64,000 nt of DNA from Desulfosporosinus fructosivorans (GCF_004766045.1 NZ_SPQQ01000004.1:372001-436000); one strand, 5' to 3'. Positions 53,146 to 62,372 are shown, counted from the stretch's first letter. A program made the numbers and translations. Notes: generated from the letters alone by a model not told the origin.

Positions 53146-54833
53146 TTACCCTTCGATTCCAGAAACAGCGTGTAATACTTCCTCTACTGTCGTAAGCCCT
53201 TGAATCGCCTTCGATAGCCCATCTTCAAAAACTGTCATCATTCCGGAAACCATCGCCTGTTGCTCAATGTCCCTGAATTATGGCGAGAAATTACAAGTTC
53301 CTTAATCTCTTGATTATATAGTAAAAACTCATGGATCCCAATCCTACCTCGAAACCCAGTTCCAAGACATTGTGGGCACCCTGTAGAGCGATAAAGCAGG
53401 GTAATAGATGCTTGCAACCTAAGTGCTCTTTTCTGGGCCTCAGATACTGCATATTTCGCCTTACACTTCTCACACAATCTGCGAACCAACCGTTGAGACA
53501 ATACCCCGCTGACCGCGGACGCCAAAAGATACGGTTCTATCCCCATATCCAGGAGTCGAGCTAACGCCTCTGCAGCTGTGTTAGTATGAAGCGTCGATAA
53601 AACCAAATGTCCTGTGAGGGAAGCCGTAATGGCGATTCTGGCTGTTTCTTCGTCGCGAATTTCCCCGATCATAATCACATCTGGATCTTGCCGCAGTATA
53701 TGCCGTAATCCGACCGCAAAACTGAGTCCTGCGGGAAGATTGACTTGAACTTGGTTTACTCCGAGAAGTTGATACTCAACAGGCTCTTCAATTGAAATAA
53801 TGTTTTGCTCATCAGAATTAAGTTCTCGGAGCAATGCATAAAGAGTTGTGGTCTTACCACTTCCTGTCGGCCCTACGACTAATATTAAACCGTTCGGACG
53901 TCTTAACAGGTTTTTTATCCCTGCTTCAACCTCTGATCGCATCCCTAAGGCATCTAAGGGACGCTGAGCCATCTCTGGGTCCAGAATACGCACCACAATT
54001 TTTTCTCCATACAAAGTTGGCATTGAGGCCATTCTGAAGTCTACATGCCTAAGCCCTGCACTGAATGTCATCCGACCATCCTGAGGCATCCGACGCTCTG
54101 CAACATCCATTTGCGCCATTACTTTTAAACTGGAGACAATACTCCTTGCAGCGTTCAATGCTAGAACATGTTTCATGATAAGTTTACCATCTATGCGATA
54201 ACGCACCACAAAATCGTTCTTGCGTGGTTCCCAATGTATATCACTGACCCCTTGGACTACCGCCTCGTGCAAGACAGAATGGACTAATTTAAGGGTGGGG
54301 GCATCTTCTTGCTGAGTATCGCTTTCGGAGGGCTTGATCATCCAAACAGCTTGCTCTTCAACAGTTCTGTCCTCAAGATGAGTAAGCCGGGCAACCGATT
54401 GCTCCACCGTCAAATACTGTCGAATAGCGGTTTGGATTTCTTCGCTCGTTGCAAAAACTGGCTCAACCTCTAGTCCTGTGAACATCCGAACATCCCGGAG
54501 GGCGCGTTCATTTGTAGGGTCTGACATGGCGACTCTTAACAATCCGGAACCTCGTTTAAACGGAATAAGTGTGTAGCGATGAGCCATCTCTTCAGGAATT
54601 AAGCCTGCAACCTCTGGGTCAATAATGACTTGAGTCAGAGCAATTTCAGGGATACCCAGATATCTGCGAACAGCTTCCGCTAACCTCGCTTTGGACAATA
54701 CACTCATACGCACAAGAACTTCGCCAATGGGTTCTTCACTTTCCAACGCAACTTCTAATCCCGCTGCCAATTCCATACCATTAATATAACAATTGTCGAA
54801 TAAAAATCGACCAAACTCACTCTTTTTCTTCAT
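53146..54833 (-). pseudogene. pilB: Pilus assembly ATPase PilB, frameshifted near the 3' end
   Basis: PilB drives pilus extension. Codons from ATG 54833 give an intact T2SSE N-terminal domain, Walker A GPTGSGKT at 321-328, Walker B DPDVIMIGEIRDEET, the His box LSTLHTNTAAEALARL and the zinc site CEKCKAKY/CPQCLGTGF. The frame then ends early at 53238 after VISRHNSGTLSNRRWFPE. The expected PilB end (DIEQQAMVSGMMTVFEDGLS then TTVEEVLHAV) continues in another frame to a stop at 53146. One extra G in the GGG at 53271-53273 would join the two. About 40 C-terminal residues would be lost or replaced; activity of the short form is uncertain. Confidence 0.85.
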
Positions 54834-54834
54834 G

Positions 54835-55287
54835 TTAGGTATGTAACTCCTGATAGCTCTTCAGGACCCACTTTCCCGCATCTACATCTAACTGAATTAT
54901 TTCCTCAATTTTTCGAACTGCTAGTCCAGAATGTCCCTCAGAAATCACTTTATACCCCCCTCCACTCGATTCAATTACGATAACAACACGACCAGTTACT
55001 AAAGAGAGGCTCCCCTGCCGTAGTCCAGAATCGACAAGCAACTGGGCTTTTGCCCACTCGATTCCACCTTCAGCTAGGTATTGAGCCTGTCTACTTTGGG
55101 AATCACGTCTTACCATTCGACTCTCCGCATTTGCTTTCAGATACCCCTCCATTCCCACTCCTGACAAAATCGTCAATAGCAGAAGGATAAGAAGGCTGAC
55201 ATAACCCGGTGAACTGTGCTTGCTGGAGATGATTGCAATACTGGGGATACTTATAGATACGCCCTTTGCCGAATGACGGTTCGCCAC
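54835..55287 (-). CDS. PilX-like minor pilin/pilus assembly protein
   Basis: The conserved part begins near SPGYVSLLILLLLTILSGVG, a membrane helix, followed by ANAESRMVRRDSQSRQAQYLAEGGIEWA, typical of the PilX/GspK-like N-terminal region, and about 80 variable residues. The start is unclear: the frame is open to 55410, deep inside the preceding gene, and no ATG, GTG or TTG with a ribosome site lies just before the helix. GTG 55287 is given as a provisional start. It ends two bases before pilB. Confidence 0.65.
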   Translation of the reverse strand: MANRHSAKGVSISIPSIAIISSKHSSPGYVSLLILLLLTILSGVGMEGYLKANAESRMVRRDSQSRQAQYLAEGGIEWAKAQLLVDSGLRQGSLSLVTGRVVIVIESSGGGYKVISEGHSGLAVRKIEEIIQLDVDAGKWVLKSYQELHT

Positions 55288-55751
55288 GTCACAATTTGTC
55301 CATCCACACTTGCTTCCAAATAGACATCCCACAGACCTGGTTTCACCTCCGTACAAATCCATCTCGAAGTATAACTTGCCAACGGTTGCGAAACGCCTAA
55401 GTGTCCCCAATATAGATCTTTCGTCCCATCCCGATCCAAATCATCTATGAAATAAGAGTCGAGTGTAGGTATTGGATTTACATCACTAGGCATCGGTAAA
55501 ACCCTTAACTCATAATCTTTGATCCATTCTACAGTTTCCGCCATACGAATCGCATCGGAAACCGTTCTTCCAGCCGTCATAACTGAGTAGCGAGCCTCCA
55601 AGTTATTTTTAAATACACGTGCCCCCCGCCACTGATCCGTCGTTAGGCGCATTGAAGTTATAAGCAAAATTCCAGAAATCACTAAAGCAAATAAAACCTC
55701 TAGGAGAGTGAAACCATTTTTCTGATCATTACTCCATCTATTCGACTGCAT
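55251..55751 (-). CDS. PilW-like minor prepilin
   Basis: The 166-aa protein has a leader MQSNRWSNDQKNG, the cleavage motif G/FTLLEV with Glu at +5, and helix LFALVISGILLITSMRL. A C-terminal domain follows with an EGYELRV-type segment and DDLDRDGTKDLYWG. This is a PilW/GspJ-like minor prepilin. It overlaps the end of the preceding pilV-like gene by 14 bases, showing operon coupling. Confidence 0.85.
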   Translation of the reverse strand: MQSNRWSNDQKNGFTLLEVLFALVISGILLITSMRLTTDQWRGARVFKNNLEARYSVMTAGRTVSDAIRMAETVEWIKDYELRVLPMPSDVNPIPTLDSYFIDDLDRDGTKDLYWGHLGVSQPLASYTSRWICTEVKPGLWDVYLEASVDGQIVTWRTVIRQRAYL

Positions 55752-56131
55752 AAAGACTCTCCAGTATGTACTGATAAGGATTGCCTCGTTGCGTCCAACT
55801 TACTTCTACACGCACTTTCAATAGTTGAGGTATTTCTCCCCACTCGGAATGAACCAACCAGTGAAATTCCCCTTCATTGCCTTCCACCGTCCCACCTGGT
55901 ATACAGGCTTGTTGAGCGAAATTACGACTCCAAGTATGAGCGGCCAACTGCTCCATTTTTTTCTGGGCAAGGTTTGTCCCCTCCATGAGATAAGAGGCTT
56001 GCCGCGCTTCGGAAATTGCTCCCTCTGTCAATCCAAAGAGAACAGCAAATCCTAAGGATAAAAGAAACACAGCCAGCAAAACGTCAAATAAAACATATCC
56101 GTAGGTAGTTTTATTTTTGTCCGCAGTTCAT
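55738..56131 (-). pseudogene. PilV-like minor prepilin with displaced start
   Basis: The coding frame includes the prepilin signature G/YVLFDVLLAVFLLSLGF (Asp instead of Glu at +5) and a PilV/GspI-like body with EGTNLAQKKMEQLAAHTW. No usable start codon exists in this frame upstream of the signature: a TGA stop lies only ten codons before it. ATG 56129-56131 is in another frame, and removing one A from the five-A run at 56114-56118 would join it (MNCGQNKTTYGYVLF). The gene therefore looks frameshifted at its start, or uses a non-standard start. Confidence 0.6.
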
Positions 56132-56185
56132 TCCCCCTTTAGGCGTTTTACTAACCGTTCCCTCGCTACTCTTAGACTAATCATC

Positions 56186-56560
56186 CTATTTGACCTGTCC
56201 CATCGTTCCAATCTGATAAACTTGAGCATTATCAAAGGGATTTATGGGGATTTCGTCTAAATATGGACCTGCCCATTCGCTCATTCCGTTCGGTGCTCGA
56301 ACCAAATCTGTAACACTTAATGGATAAACTCCGACATCAATCCTATAAAGTTGGACGGCTCCTTCGATTCTTGCTCTGTTGGCCGAGTCGATCCGAATCC
56401 AAACCTGATTCGTCGCAGAACCGAAATGGGGCGTGGCCAAAGTTAGAATAATACCCATTAAAAAAACAACTATCAATATCTCCCATAATATAAATCCAAA
56501 ATCCCCATTTTCCTCTTTCACAGCTCTTTTATCCGTACTTACAATAATCTTCACCACCAT
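56186..56560 (-). CDS. GspG/H-like minor prepilin
   Basis: The 124-aa protein has a rather long leader (about 22 residues, ending EENGDFG), the cleavage motif G/FILWE with Glu at +5, and the helix ILIVVFLMGIILTLATPHF. A small domain follows with AVQLYRIDVGVYPLSVTDL, the alpha helix and GxYP loop of GspG-like pseudopilins. It is the first gene of the pilus cluster. The 190-base gap before it should hold the cluster promoter, but no convincing -35/-10 pair was identified. Confidence 0.8.
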   Translation of the reverse strand: MVVKIIVSTDKRAVKEENGDFGFILWEILIVVFLMGIILTLATPHFGSATNQVWIRIDSANRARIEGAVQLYRIDVGVYPLSVTDLVRAPNGMSEWAGPYLDEIPINPFDNAQVYQIGTMGQVK

Positions 56561-56752
56561 ATCAGACTATTTAGTTTAATTTTTCCTTATTTATTTTCCA
56601 ACTTCTCTGTTCACTTTAAAACTCCTTCAACGTCGACGTATTCTTATCAGAAATACAACCATTAGCTATACTCTCTAAATAAATAGCAGATTTACCTCTT
56701 AATCGATGTGATTTCCTTCATGCAAATATACCTGAACCTCAAATTGGGCATG

Positions 56753-56777
56753 AAAAAGGGCACGATGCTTCGTGCCC
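56753..56777 (-). terminator. Terminator after aroB
   Basis: GGGCACGA pairs with TCGTGCCC around four bases, followed by TTTTT on the minus strand, six bases after the aroB stop. It closes the aro operon. Confidence 0.88.
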
Positions 56778-56782
56778 ACTAC

Positions 56783-57892
56783 TTAAATCACCTGGTTCCA
56801 TGCGTCTAATATCTCCGCATCTGTACACTCCTTGGAAATAACCGCTCGCCCGATCCCATGAGGGAGGATTAGAATTTTTCGACCCCCTTGATTTTTCTTA
56901 TCCGCTTGCATAAGTTGCAACAAGACTTGAGGGTCTTTAATTGTAGTCTCAACAATTTCCGTAATTTTGGTTGGCAACCCAAATTTGTTTAACAAACGCT
57001 TGATTCGATCAACTTCGGCCATAGTCATAAGCCCTTTGGCATTGGCCAGATGAGCTGCTGCCACAAGGCCGATGCTAACCCCTTGCCCATGGGTCACCCC
57101 ACGATAATTCATCTCAGTCTCTAAGGCATGCCCGAAGCTATGTCCAAGATTCAACAAGGCACGTCGCCCTTGTTCACGTTCATCTTGGGATACAATCCTG
57201 ACTTTGACCGTCGAAGACCTGGTCACCATTTCACGCCAAATCAAGGGATCCCTTCTTTTAAGGCTTTCTTCCTCTGTTTCAAAAAACTCAAAGAGGCCCG
57301 AGTCTTCGATTAAAGCATGCTTAATGCTTTCCGCTAAACCATTTTCAACCTCTTCCCATGGCAAACTCTCTAAGGTCGTAAAATCTGTCCAAACTGCGCG
57401 AGGAGGGTAAAATGCTCCTAAGATATTTTTACCTGCAGGATGATTGACAGCAACTTTCCCACCAATACTGCTGTCAACTTGTGCCAATAACGTTGTTGGT
57501 ACTTGAATCAAACGAATCCCTCGCATAAAGACACTAGCAAAAAAACCGGCCAAATCTCCTATAACACCGCCACCGAGGGCAATAACTAGCGTATGGCGGT
57601 CGGCACCAAAGCGAAGTGCCGCTGTCGTTAGCTGACTTAAACGTTCTAGCGATTTTTCCGTCTCCCCGGCGGGGACAAACAAGAAATTCACACGATAATC
57701 AACAAGGAGTCCTTTTTGGAGACGTTCCGCATAAAGCTTCGCAACTTGCGGATTGGTAATGATAAGAATGTGCTCTACATCTTGAAATTGCGAATGAAGA
57801 TACTCTCCAAGCGCTTCGAGCTGAGCTCCTAAAAACACGGGGTACGGTATGTTTGCCGTCACTTCAACTTTCTGATACTCTGGTAAACTCAT
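56783..57892 (-). CDS. aroB: 3-dehydroquinate synthase
   Basis: AroB converts DAHP to 3-dehydroquinate with NAD. The 369-aa protein shows the NAD loop FVPAGETEKSLERL, ALGGGVIGDLAGFFASVFMR and the long signature PTTLLAQVDSSIGGKVAVNH (all cut to short motifs), plus the zinc-ligand region LNLGHSFGHALE. Its start lies 29 bases inside aroK. The gene ends the aroE-pilin-aroC-aroK-aroB transcript. Confidence 0.97.
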   Translation of the reverse strand: MSLPEYQKVEVTANIPYPVFLGAQLEALGEYLHSQFQDVEHILIITNPQVAKLYAERLQKGLLVDYRVNFLFVPAGETEKSLERLSQLTTAALRFGADRHTLVIALGGGVIGDLAGFFASVFMRGIRLIQVPTTLLAQVDSSIGGKVAVNHPAGKNILGAFYPPRAVWTDFTTLESLPWEEVENGLAESIKHALIEDSGLFEFFETEEESLKRRDPLIWREMVTRSSTVKVRIVSQDEREQGRRALLNLGHSFGHALETEMNYRGVTHGQGVSIGLVAAAHLANAKGLMTMAEVDRIKRLLNKFGLPTKITEIVETTIKDPQVLLQLMQADKKNQGGRKILILPHGIGRAVISKECTDAEILDAWNQVI

Positions 57893-58400
57893 TATTATCC
57901 GTCATCCTTCCAAGCCTTGCGAGAATCTCACTCACCACTTCATCAATATTCTTCTGTGACGTATCAACTGTAAAATCCGCCTGAGCATAGCAAACTTGTC
58001 GCTCAGTCCATAATTTTTCAATCGCCTCTCTTGTCCCCTTGAGAAGTGGGCGATCATTTTTATGTCCGATTCGACTGAGAATAGCTTCCATCGAGGCATG
58101 AAGATTTATTATAATCCCGTTTTGAGACAAAGCTTCCAAGTTGCGAGAGTCAACCACAGTCCCTCCGCCCGTCGCAATAACAATTTGGCCCTGCTGACTG
58201 AGCCTAGCGACCACGATTCTTTCTTCGGAGCGAAAGCGGGTCTCTCCATGCCGTCGGAAGATCTCAGTCACACTTAAGCTCGTAACTTCTCCAATGACAC
58301 AGTCTGTATCGACAAAATCCCAAGCGAGCGACTGTGCAAGGCGCTTACCAACTGTGCTTTTGCCAGTTCCCATAAATCCAATGAGAACGATATTTCGCAT
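57864..58400 (-). CDS. aroK: Shikimate kinase
   Basis: AroK phosphorylates shikimate at the 3-hydroxyl. The 178-aa protein has Walker A GFMGTGKS at residues 8-15, the shikimate-binding DTDCVIG, ETRFRSEERIV and ATGGGTVVDSRN, and the lid NDRPLLKG. It starts behind GAGAGGGTG and its 3' end overlaps aroB by 29 bases. Confidence 0.97.
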   Translation of the reverse strand: MRNIVLIGFMGTGKSTVGKRLAQSLAWDFVDTDCVIGEVTSLSVTEIFRRHGETRFRSEERIVVARLSQQGQIVIATGGGTVVDSRNLEALSQNGIIINLHASMEAILSRIGHKNDRPLLKGTREAIEKLWTERQVCYAQADFTVDTSQKNIDEVVSEILARLGRMTDNNEFTRVSES

Positions 58401-58418
58401 GAGATCACCCTCTCAATG

Positions 58419-59564
58419 TTAAAGTGCTAAATACGCTTGATATGCTTCCCAGGCCGTTTGCAATTCAGTAAAGCTGTCAGCTGGAAATTTTTCAAGCACC
58501 GCTTCGGCGATCACCCAAGCCACCACGTGTTCCAACACAACCAAGGCCGCTGGCACAGCACAGATATCTGATCGTTCCACACTCGCCTTAACAACCTCTT
58601 TGGTTTCTAGATGCACCGTATCTAGTGGCTGATACAAGGTTGGGATCGGTTTCATAACCACTTGAAGAATAATGGGTTCCCCGTTGCTCATACCTCCTTC
58701 AATTCCTCCGGCATGATTGGAAGCCCTAGCAAAACCTTGACCCTTGCTATAAGTGATCGGATCATGAACCAACGAACCCATGCGTTCTCCTGCTTCAAAT
58801 CCAAGTCCGAAAGAAACCCCTTTCATTGCTTGCACTGAGAGCACTGCCTGTGCCAGTTTTCCATCTAACTTACGGTCCCACTGAACATGCGATCCAAGTC
58901 CTGCTGGAATATTATGAACTTGTACCTCTATCAGTCCGCCTAAAGATTCACCTTTCTCCCTAGCTTCAAGGAGTCGCTCCCCCATCTTTTGTTCAGCACC
59001 AGAGTCCCCTACGGACCACTCTGATTGTTCTACACGTTGCCAATACTCTCTCTTGTCAGTATACTCCGCATGAACACCACCTACTGCAAGAACATGCCCT
59101 CTTATCTCTACTCCAAGGGCAGATAACCCTTGTCTAACAATACTACCGATAGCGACCCGCATAGCAGTCTCTCTTGCACTCGCCCTCTCGAGAATATTCC
59201 TCACTTCTGTGCGGTATTTAAGCGTTCCGGTCAAGTCTGCATGCCCTGGTCGTGGGGTCATCACCTTCCGACTATCTAAGTCAGCCTCATCGCCAAAGGC
59301 CATGACTTCCGCCCAGTTTTCCCAATCACGATTTTGAATCTCCAACGCGACCGGAGCACCAGTGCTTAAGCCTCCTCGCACTCCAGAAACAAGCTGAACC
59401 TCATCTTGTTCAATAGACATCCGCCCTCCACGCCCAGGCCCTTGTTGCCTCTTCCTCAACGCCTCATCTACTCTATCCTTGGAAATCTTCATTCCCGCTG
59501 GCAGGCCTTCGATAATTCCTACTAATTTCTGGCCATGTGATTCCCCTGCTGTTAAAAAACGCAC
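58419..59564 (-). CDS. aroC: Chorismate synthase
   Basis: AroC makes chorismate from EPSP using reduced FMN. The 381-aa protein begins RFLTAGESHGQKLVGIIEG. It has RRQQGPGRGGRM-type basic loop KRQQGPGRGGRMSIE, the RASARETAMRVAIGS segment and ARASNHAGGIEGGMSNGEP (in pieces). It starts with GTG 59564 behind AAGGGA. A pseudopilin gene lies directly upstream. Confidence 0.97.
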   Translation of the reverse strand: MRFLTAGESHGQKLVGIIEGLPAGMKISKDRVDEALRKRQQGPGRGGRMSIEQDEVQLVSGVRGGLSTGAPVALEIQNRDWENWAEVMAFGDEADLDSRKVMTPRPGHADLTGTLKYRTEVRNILERASARETAMRVAIGSIVRQGLSALGVEIRGHVLAVGGVHAEYTDKREYWQRVEQSEWSVGDSGAEQKMGERLLEAREKGESLGGLIEVQVHNIPAGLGSHVQWDRKLDGKLAQAVLSVQAMKGVSFGLGFEAGERMGSLVHDPITYSKGQGFARASNHAGGIEGGMSNGEPIILQVVMKPIPTLYQPLDTVHLETKEVVKASVERSDICAVPAALVVLEHVVAWVIAEAVLEKFPADSFTELQTAWEAYQAYLAL

Positions 59565-59589
59565 TATTTATCCCTTCTCTCTATCCCCG

Positions 59590-60039
59590 TTACTCTGCTC
59601 TGATGCGCATACCCACCGGGGCAACAATGACACTTCTGTGCTCACCCGACGAATTAGTCAAAGTGATGGTTGTTCCCATACTTCGCCCTAAGGCATTAAA
59701 TTTTAATAAGCCATTATTATCCCCTGGGCTACCAAAAAACTTAATTCCGTCCTTTAAATAGACGTTTTTCATCAGCTTGCCTTGCCTAAAGATCTGATAG
59801 TGATGATCCTCAGCCTGATAATAAAATTTAACATCATACTCGATATTCTCTGCCAAGGCAGCCTGTCGGACATCCCTAACTTCCTCCAGCAATTGAGTAT
59901 TTGCTAGGGATAGGCGTTGCTTTTCAAAGTTAACAGGAAGCTTAATAAGTAAATAAAAACCTGAACCCGCCAAGAGAATTAATACAAGCATCATTTCCAG
60001 CAATGTAAATCCTCTATCATTGGCCTTTACTTTACACAT
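59590..60039 (-). CDS. GspH/ComGD-like pseudopilin inside the aro operon
   Basis: The 149-aa protein has a leader MCKVKANDRG, the prepilin site G/FTLLEM with Glu at +5, and a hydrophobic helix MMLVLILLAGSGFYLLI. A GspH-like domain contains LLEEVRDVRQAALAENIEYDVKFYY (in pieces) and a C-terminal strand RSVIVAPVGMRIRAE. It lies 25 bases before aroC and about 70 after aroE, on the same strand, separate from the main pilus cluster 3 kb downstream. It would be processed by the PilD encoded there. Confidence 0.88.
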   Translation of the reverse strand: MCKVKANDRGFTLLEMMLVLILLAGSGFYLLIKLPVNFEKQRLSLANTQLLEEVRDVRQAALAENIEYDVKFYYQAEDHHYQIFRQGKLMKNVYLKDGIKFFGSPGDNNGLLKFNALGRSMGTTITLTNSSGEHRSVIVAPVGMRIRAE

Positions 60040-60107
60040 TTGACTCTTCCTTTACTTTGTCCCTATCTTAGAATATAAGTTTAAAGCAACTATTTTTTCT
60101 TTCTAGA

Positions 60108-60953
60108 TTATCCTTTATAAAACATCCGCCGTAAGAGCTGGTCTTTTAAAGCCAGTTGCATCGCCTCAACTGGAGCTTGTCCACCTAGCCAAAACTCCCA
60201 CGCCAAAACGCCTTGATACAGAAGCATGCCTAATCCGTTCAAAGTACGGCATCCCTGTTTTTTGGCGTCCTGCAAAAAAGCTGTTTGACTCGGGTTAAAT
60301 ATTATATCGACCACGAGAGCTTGCTCAGAAATCCCCTGCAGAGAAAATGGGAATGGCTCCCCTAGTAACCCCACCGAAGTTGTCTGCACCAACAGGTCGA
60401 CCTGTTCCAGCCAATCTCCCTGAGCAAAATCCCCTGAAGTGGCCGTTCCTCCCTCAGCTCGAATCACCTGAACCAGCGCCTGTGCCTTTTCAGGCGATCG
60501 ATTTAAAATATGCACGATCATCCCCTGCTCAGTCAGGGCTAACGCAATCCCTTTAGAAGCTCCGCCAGCCCCGAGGAGAACTGCTTTTTTCCCCTTGAAC
60601 CCGTTGAGTTCTCCTTCAACAGAACGAATAAACCCCGCCCCATCCGTATTATGACCAATTCGCTGCCCGTCATGTATTTTCACGGTATTAACCGCCCCAG
60701 CTCGTCTAGCTTCGGGGGTCAGGTTATCTAGGAGGGAAATGATCTTCTCCTTATACGGTAGGGTTACGTTCCAACCAGAAAACCCTAGAGCACAAAGACC
60801 TTCTACCGTCTCCGCCAAATTGCTAGGCACCACATGAAAGCGTTGGTACTCTGCATCAATTCCTAAGGCTTTATACCCTGCATTGTGCATCTCTGGCGAG
60901 AGGGAGTGTGCGATAGGATCTCCGATAACTGCATAATGCTTCTCCATTTTCAT
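60108..60953 (-). CDS. aroE: Shikimate dehydrogenase (NADP)
   Basis: AroE reduces 3-dehydroshikimate to shikimate. The 281-aa protein has the substrate domain with SLSPEMHNAG, the catalytic Lys68 in LPYKEKI, Asn89 in GAVNT and Asp104 in HNTDGAGF. The NADP-binding domain has VLLGAGGASKGIALAL and ILNRSPEKAQAL. It starts at ATG 60953 behind AAAGGACTG and is the first gene of the aro group. Confidence 0.96.
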   Translation of the reverse strand: MKMEKHYAVIGDPIAHSLSPEMHNAGYKALGIDAEYQRFHVVPSNLAETVEGLCALGFSGWNVTLPYKEKIISLLDNLTPEARRAGAVNTVKIHDGQRIGHNTDGAGFIRSVEGELNGFKGKKAVLLGAGGASKGIALALTEQGMIVHILNRSPEKAQALVQVIRAEGGTATSGDFAQGDWLEQVDLLVQTTSVGLLGEPFPFSLQGISEQALVVDIIFNPSQTAFLQDAKKQGCRTLNGLGMLLYQGVLAWEFWLGGQAPVEAMQLALKDQLLRRMFYKG

Positions 60954-61025
60954 AACAGTCCTTTACAAATTGGTCCGCACTTTTTTTAATAGAGAAAAAG
61001 GAATGGCAGGCCATTCCCTAGATGC

Positions 61026-61556
61026 TTAATGAATTTTGGGACTGAAAGGTTTCACCGGAGCAAAATGTTTCATCAACCAGACGAGCACCTTCTCCATCCT
61101 GCGCATAACACGAGTTCCGATAAATTCACGATCATTAATTGGGCTGACCAGTATTGTGTATAGGCCGAGCCGATTTCCACCTAATATATCCGTAAACAAC
61201 TGATCTCCAATAACAGCAGTATCCTTATGCCCCGTTCCCAAGAGACTCATTCCCGAGCGGAATGCTCTTCTTCGTGGCTTTGTCGCTCCAAAAACAAAAG
61301 GAATGTCCAAGCGCTCCGCAACAATAGCTACGCGCTGTCGCTTACTGTTGTTAGACACAACACACGCACAAATTCCCGCGCTCTTAACTTTAACAAACCA
61401 TTCTGCCACTTTAGGACCAACTTCGATGTCATTCCACGGAGTCATAGTATTGTCCAGGTCTATAATGAGCCCTTTAATCCCGTCCCGTGTAAGTTGCTCA
61501 ATCGAAATAAGATCAAGTGACGGAGCTTGTAGTGTTGGCCGAAAATACTCAAACAT
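61026..61556 (-). CDS. YqeG family HAD phosphatase
   Basis: The 176-aa protein is a HAD subfamily IIIA phosphatase. The nucleophile motif IIDLDNTMTPWND has Asp33 and Asp35, motif II is VVSNNSK, and the C-terminal acidic motif is VIGDQLFTDILGGNRLG. YqeG proteins are thought to act on phosphatidylglycerophosphate or a similar substrate; the exact role here is unproven. ATG 61556 follows TTGGAGGG; the frame is open 20 codons further without similarity. yqeG and aroE are neighbours in Bacillus too. Confidence 0.9.
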   Translation of the reverse strand: MFEYFRPTLQAPSLDLISIEQLTRDGIKGLIIDLDNTMTPWNDIEVGPKVAEWFVKVKSAGICACVVSNNSKRQRVAIVAERLDIPFVFGATKPRRRAFRSGMSLLGTGHKDTAVIGDQLFTDILGGNRLGLYTILVSPINDREFIGTRVMRRMEKVLVWLMKHFAPVKPFSPKIH

Positions 61557-61625
61557 TGAACCCTCCAAAGTGTAGAACTTTTCATAATTATACATTAGAG
61601 GATACCGCAAGAGCAAGTAATGGAC

Positions 61626-62372
61626 TTATTTTTTGGAATTAATCTTTCCCATCTCTTCCATTAATTTTTGAATTGCCTTCTTTTCAATGCGAGAAACGTA
61701 GGAACGCGAAATCTCTAAAGCCTTTGCTATCTCTCTTTGGGTCCGTTTTGGACTGTTCATCAGCCCATACCGCAACTGAAGTACCATTTTTTCCCTTCGA
61801 TTTAGATTCTTTACAAGCTCGAGCAAGGCTCTTTGTTCCGACTCGTTTTCAACCTTTACAGAAATATCTTCTTCATTCGAACCTAGAACATCAATGAGCG
61901 ATATCTCATTTCCCTCTTTATCCATACCAATCGGATCGTAAATCGAAACTTCTCCCCGCGATTTTTTCAGTGATCGCAGATGCATCAAAATCTCGTTTTC
62001 AATACAACGAGCCGCATAAGTGGCAAGTTTGGTCCCTTTATTCGGATCAAATGTATTGATCCCTTTGATTAAACCAATCGTGCCAATGGAAATCAAGTCA
62101 TCACCGTCTTCTCCTGTTCCGTCAAATTTCTTAACAAGATGAGCCACCAAACGCAGATTGTGCTCAACGAGTGTATTACGCGCTTGCTCTACCTCACGGG
62201 TTAGGGTAAAGGGTTCTGTTTTACTGACACTTAGGATTTGCAAATAACGCGCTTCCTCTTTTTCATTTAAAGGCTGAGGAAAGGCATTATTATTGATATA
62301 CGATACGAGTAGTGAAACTCCCTTTAGAACGGAGAGTGCAATGCTGACTAAAAATAGTTCCGTGAACATCAT
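61626..62372 (-). CDS. sigK: Sporulation sigma factor pro-SigK, uninterrupted
   Basis: SigK directs late mother-cell transcription. The roughly 248-aa protein has a hydrophobic pro-sequence (residues 1-20, SIALSVLKGVSLLVSYI) followed by NNAFPQPL, the site region cleaved by SpoIVFB in Bacillus. Sigma-70 region 2 (NLRLVAHLVKKFDGTGEDGDDLISIGTIGLIKG, in pieces) and region 4 (RTQREIAKALEISRSYVSRIEKKA) follow. The gene is continuous, with no skin-like element. ATG 62372 follows AAAGAGG; GTG 62378 is less likely. SpoIVB, the trigger of processing, is encoded 45 kb away in this window. Confidence 0.96.
   Translation of the reverse strand: MMFTELFLVSIALSVLKGVSLLVSYINNNAFPQPLNEKEEARYLQILSVSKTEPFTLTREVEQARNTLVEHNLRLVAHLVKKFDGTGEDGDDLISIGTIGLIKGINTFDPNKGTKLATYAARCIENEILMHLRSLKKSRGEVSIYDPIGMDKEGNEISLIDVLGSNEEDISVKVENESEQRALLELVKNLNRREKMVLQLRYGLMNSPKRTQREIAKALEISRSYVSRIEKKAIQKLMEEMGKINSKK

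Noticed and set aside
56600..56740. Possible short peptide upstream of the pilus cluster (frame containing RGKSAIYLESIANG)
   Set aside because: The frame has no start codon after the upstream TGA and no ribosome site. It may be a relic, but coding cannot be supported.
61626..62372. sigK split by a skin-like prophage element
   Set aside because: The frame is continuous from pro-sequence to region 4 with no recombinase gene nearby.
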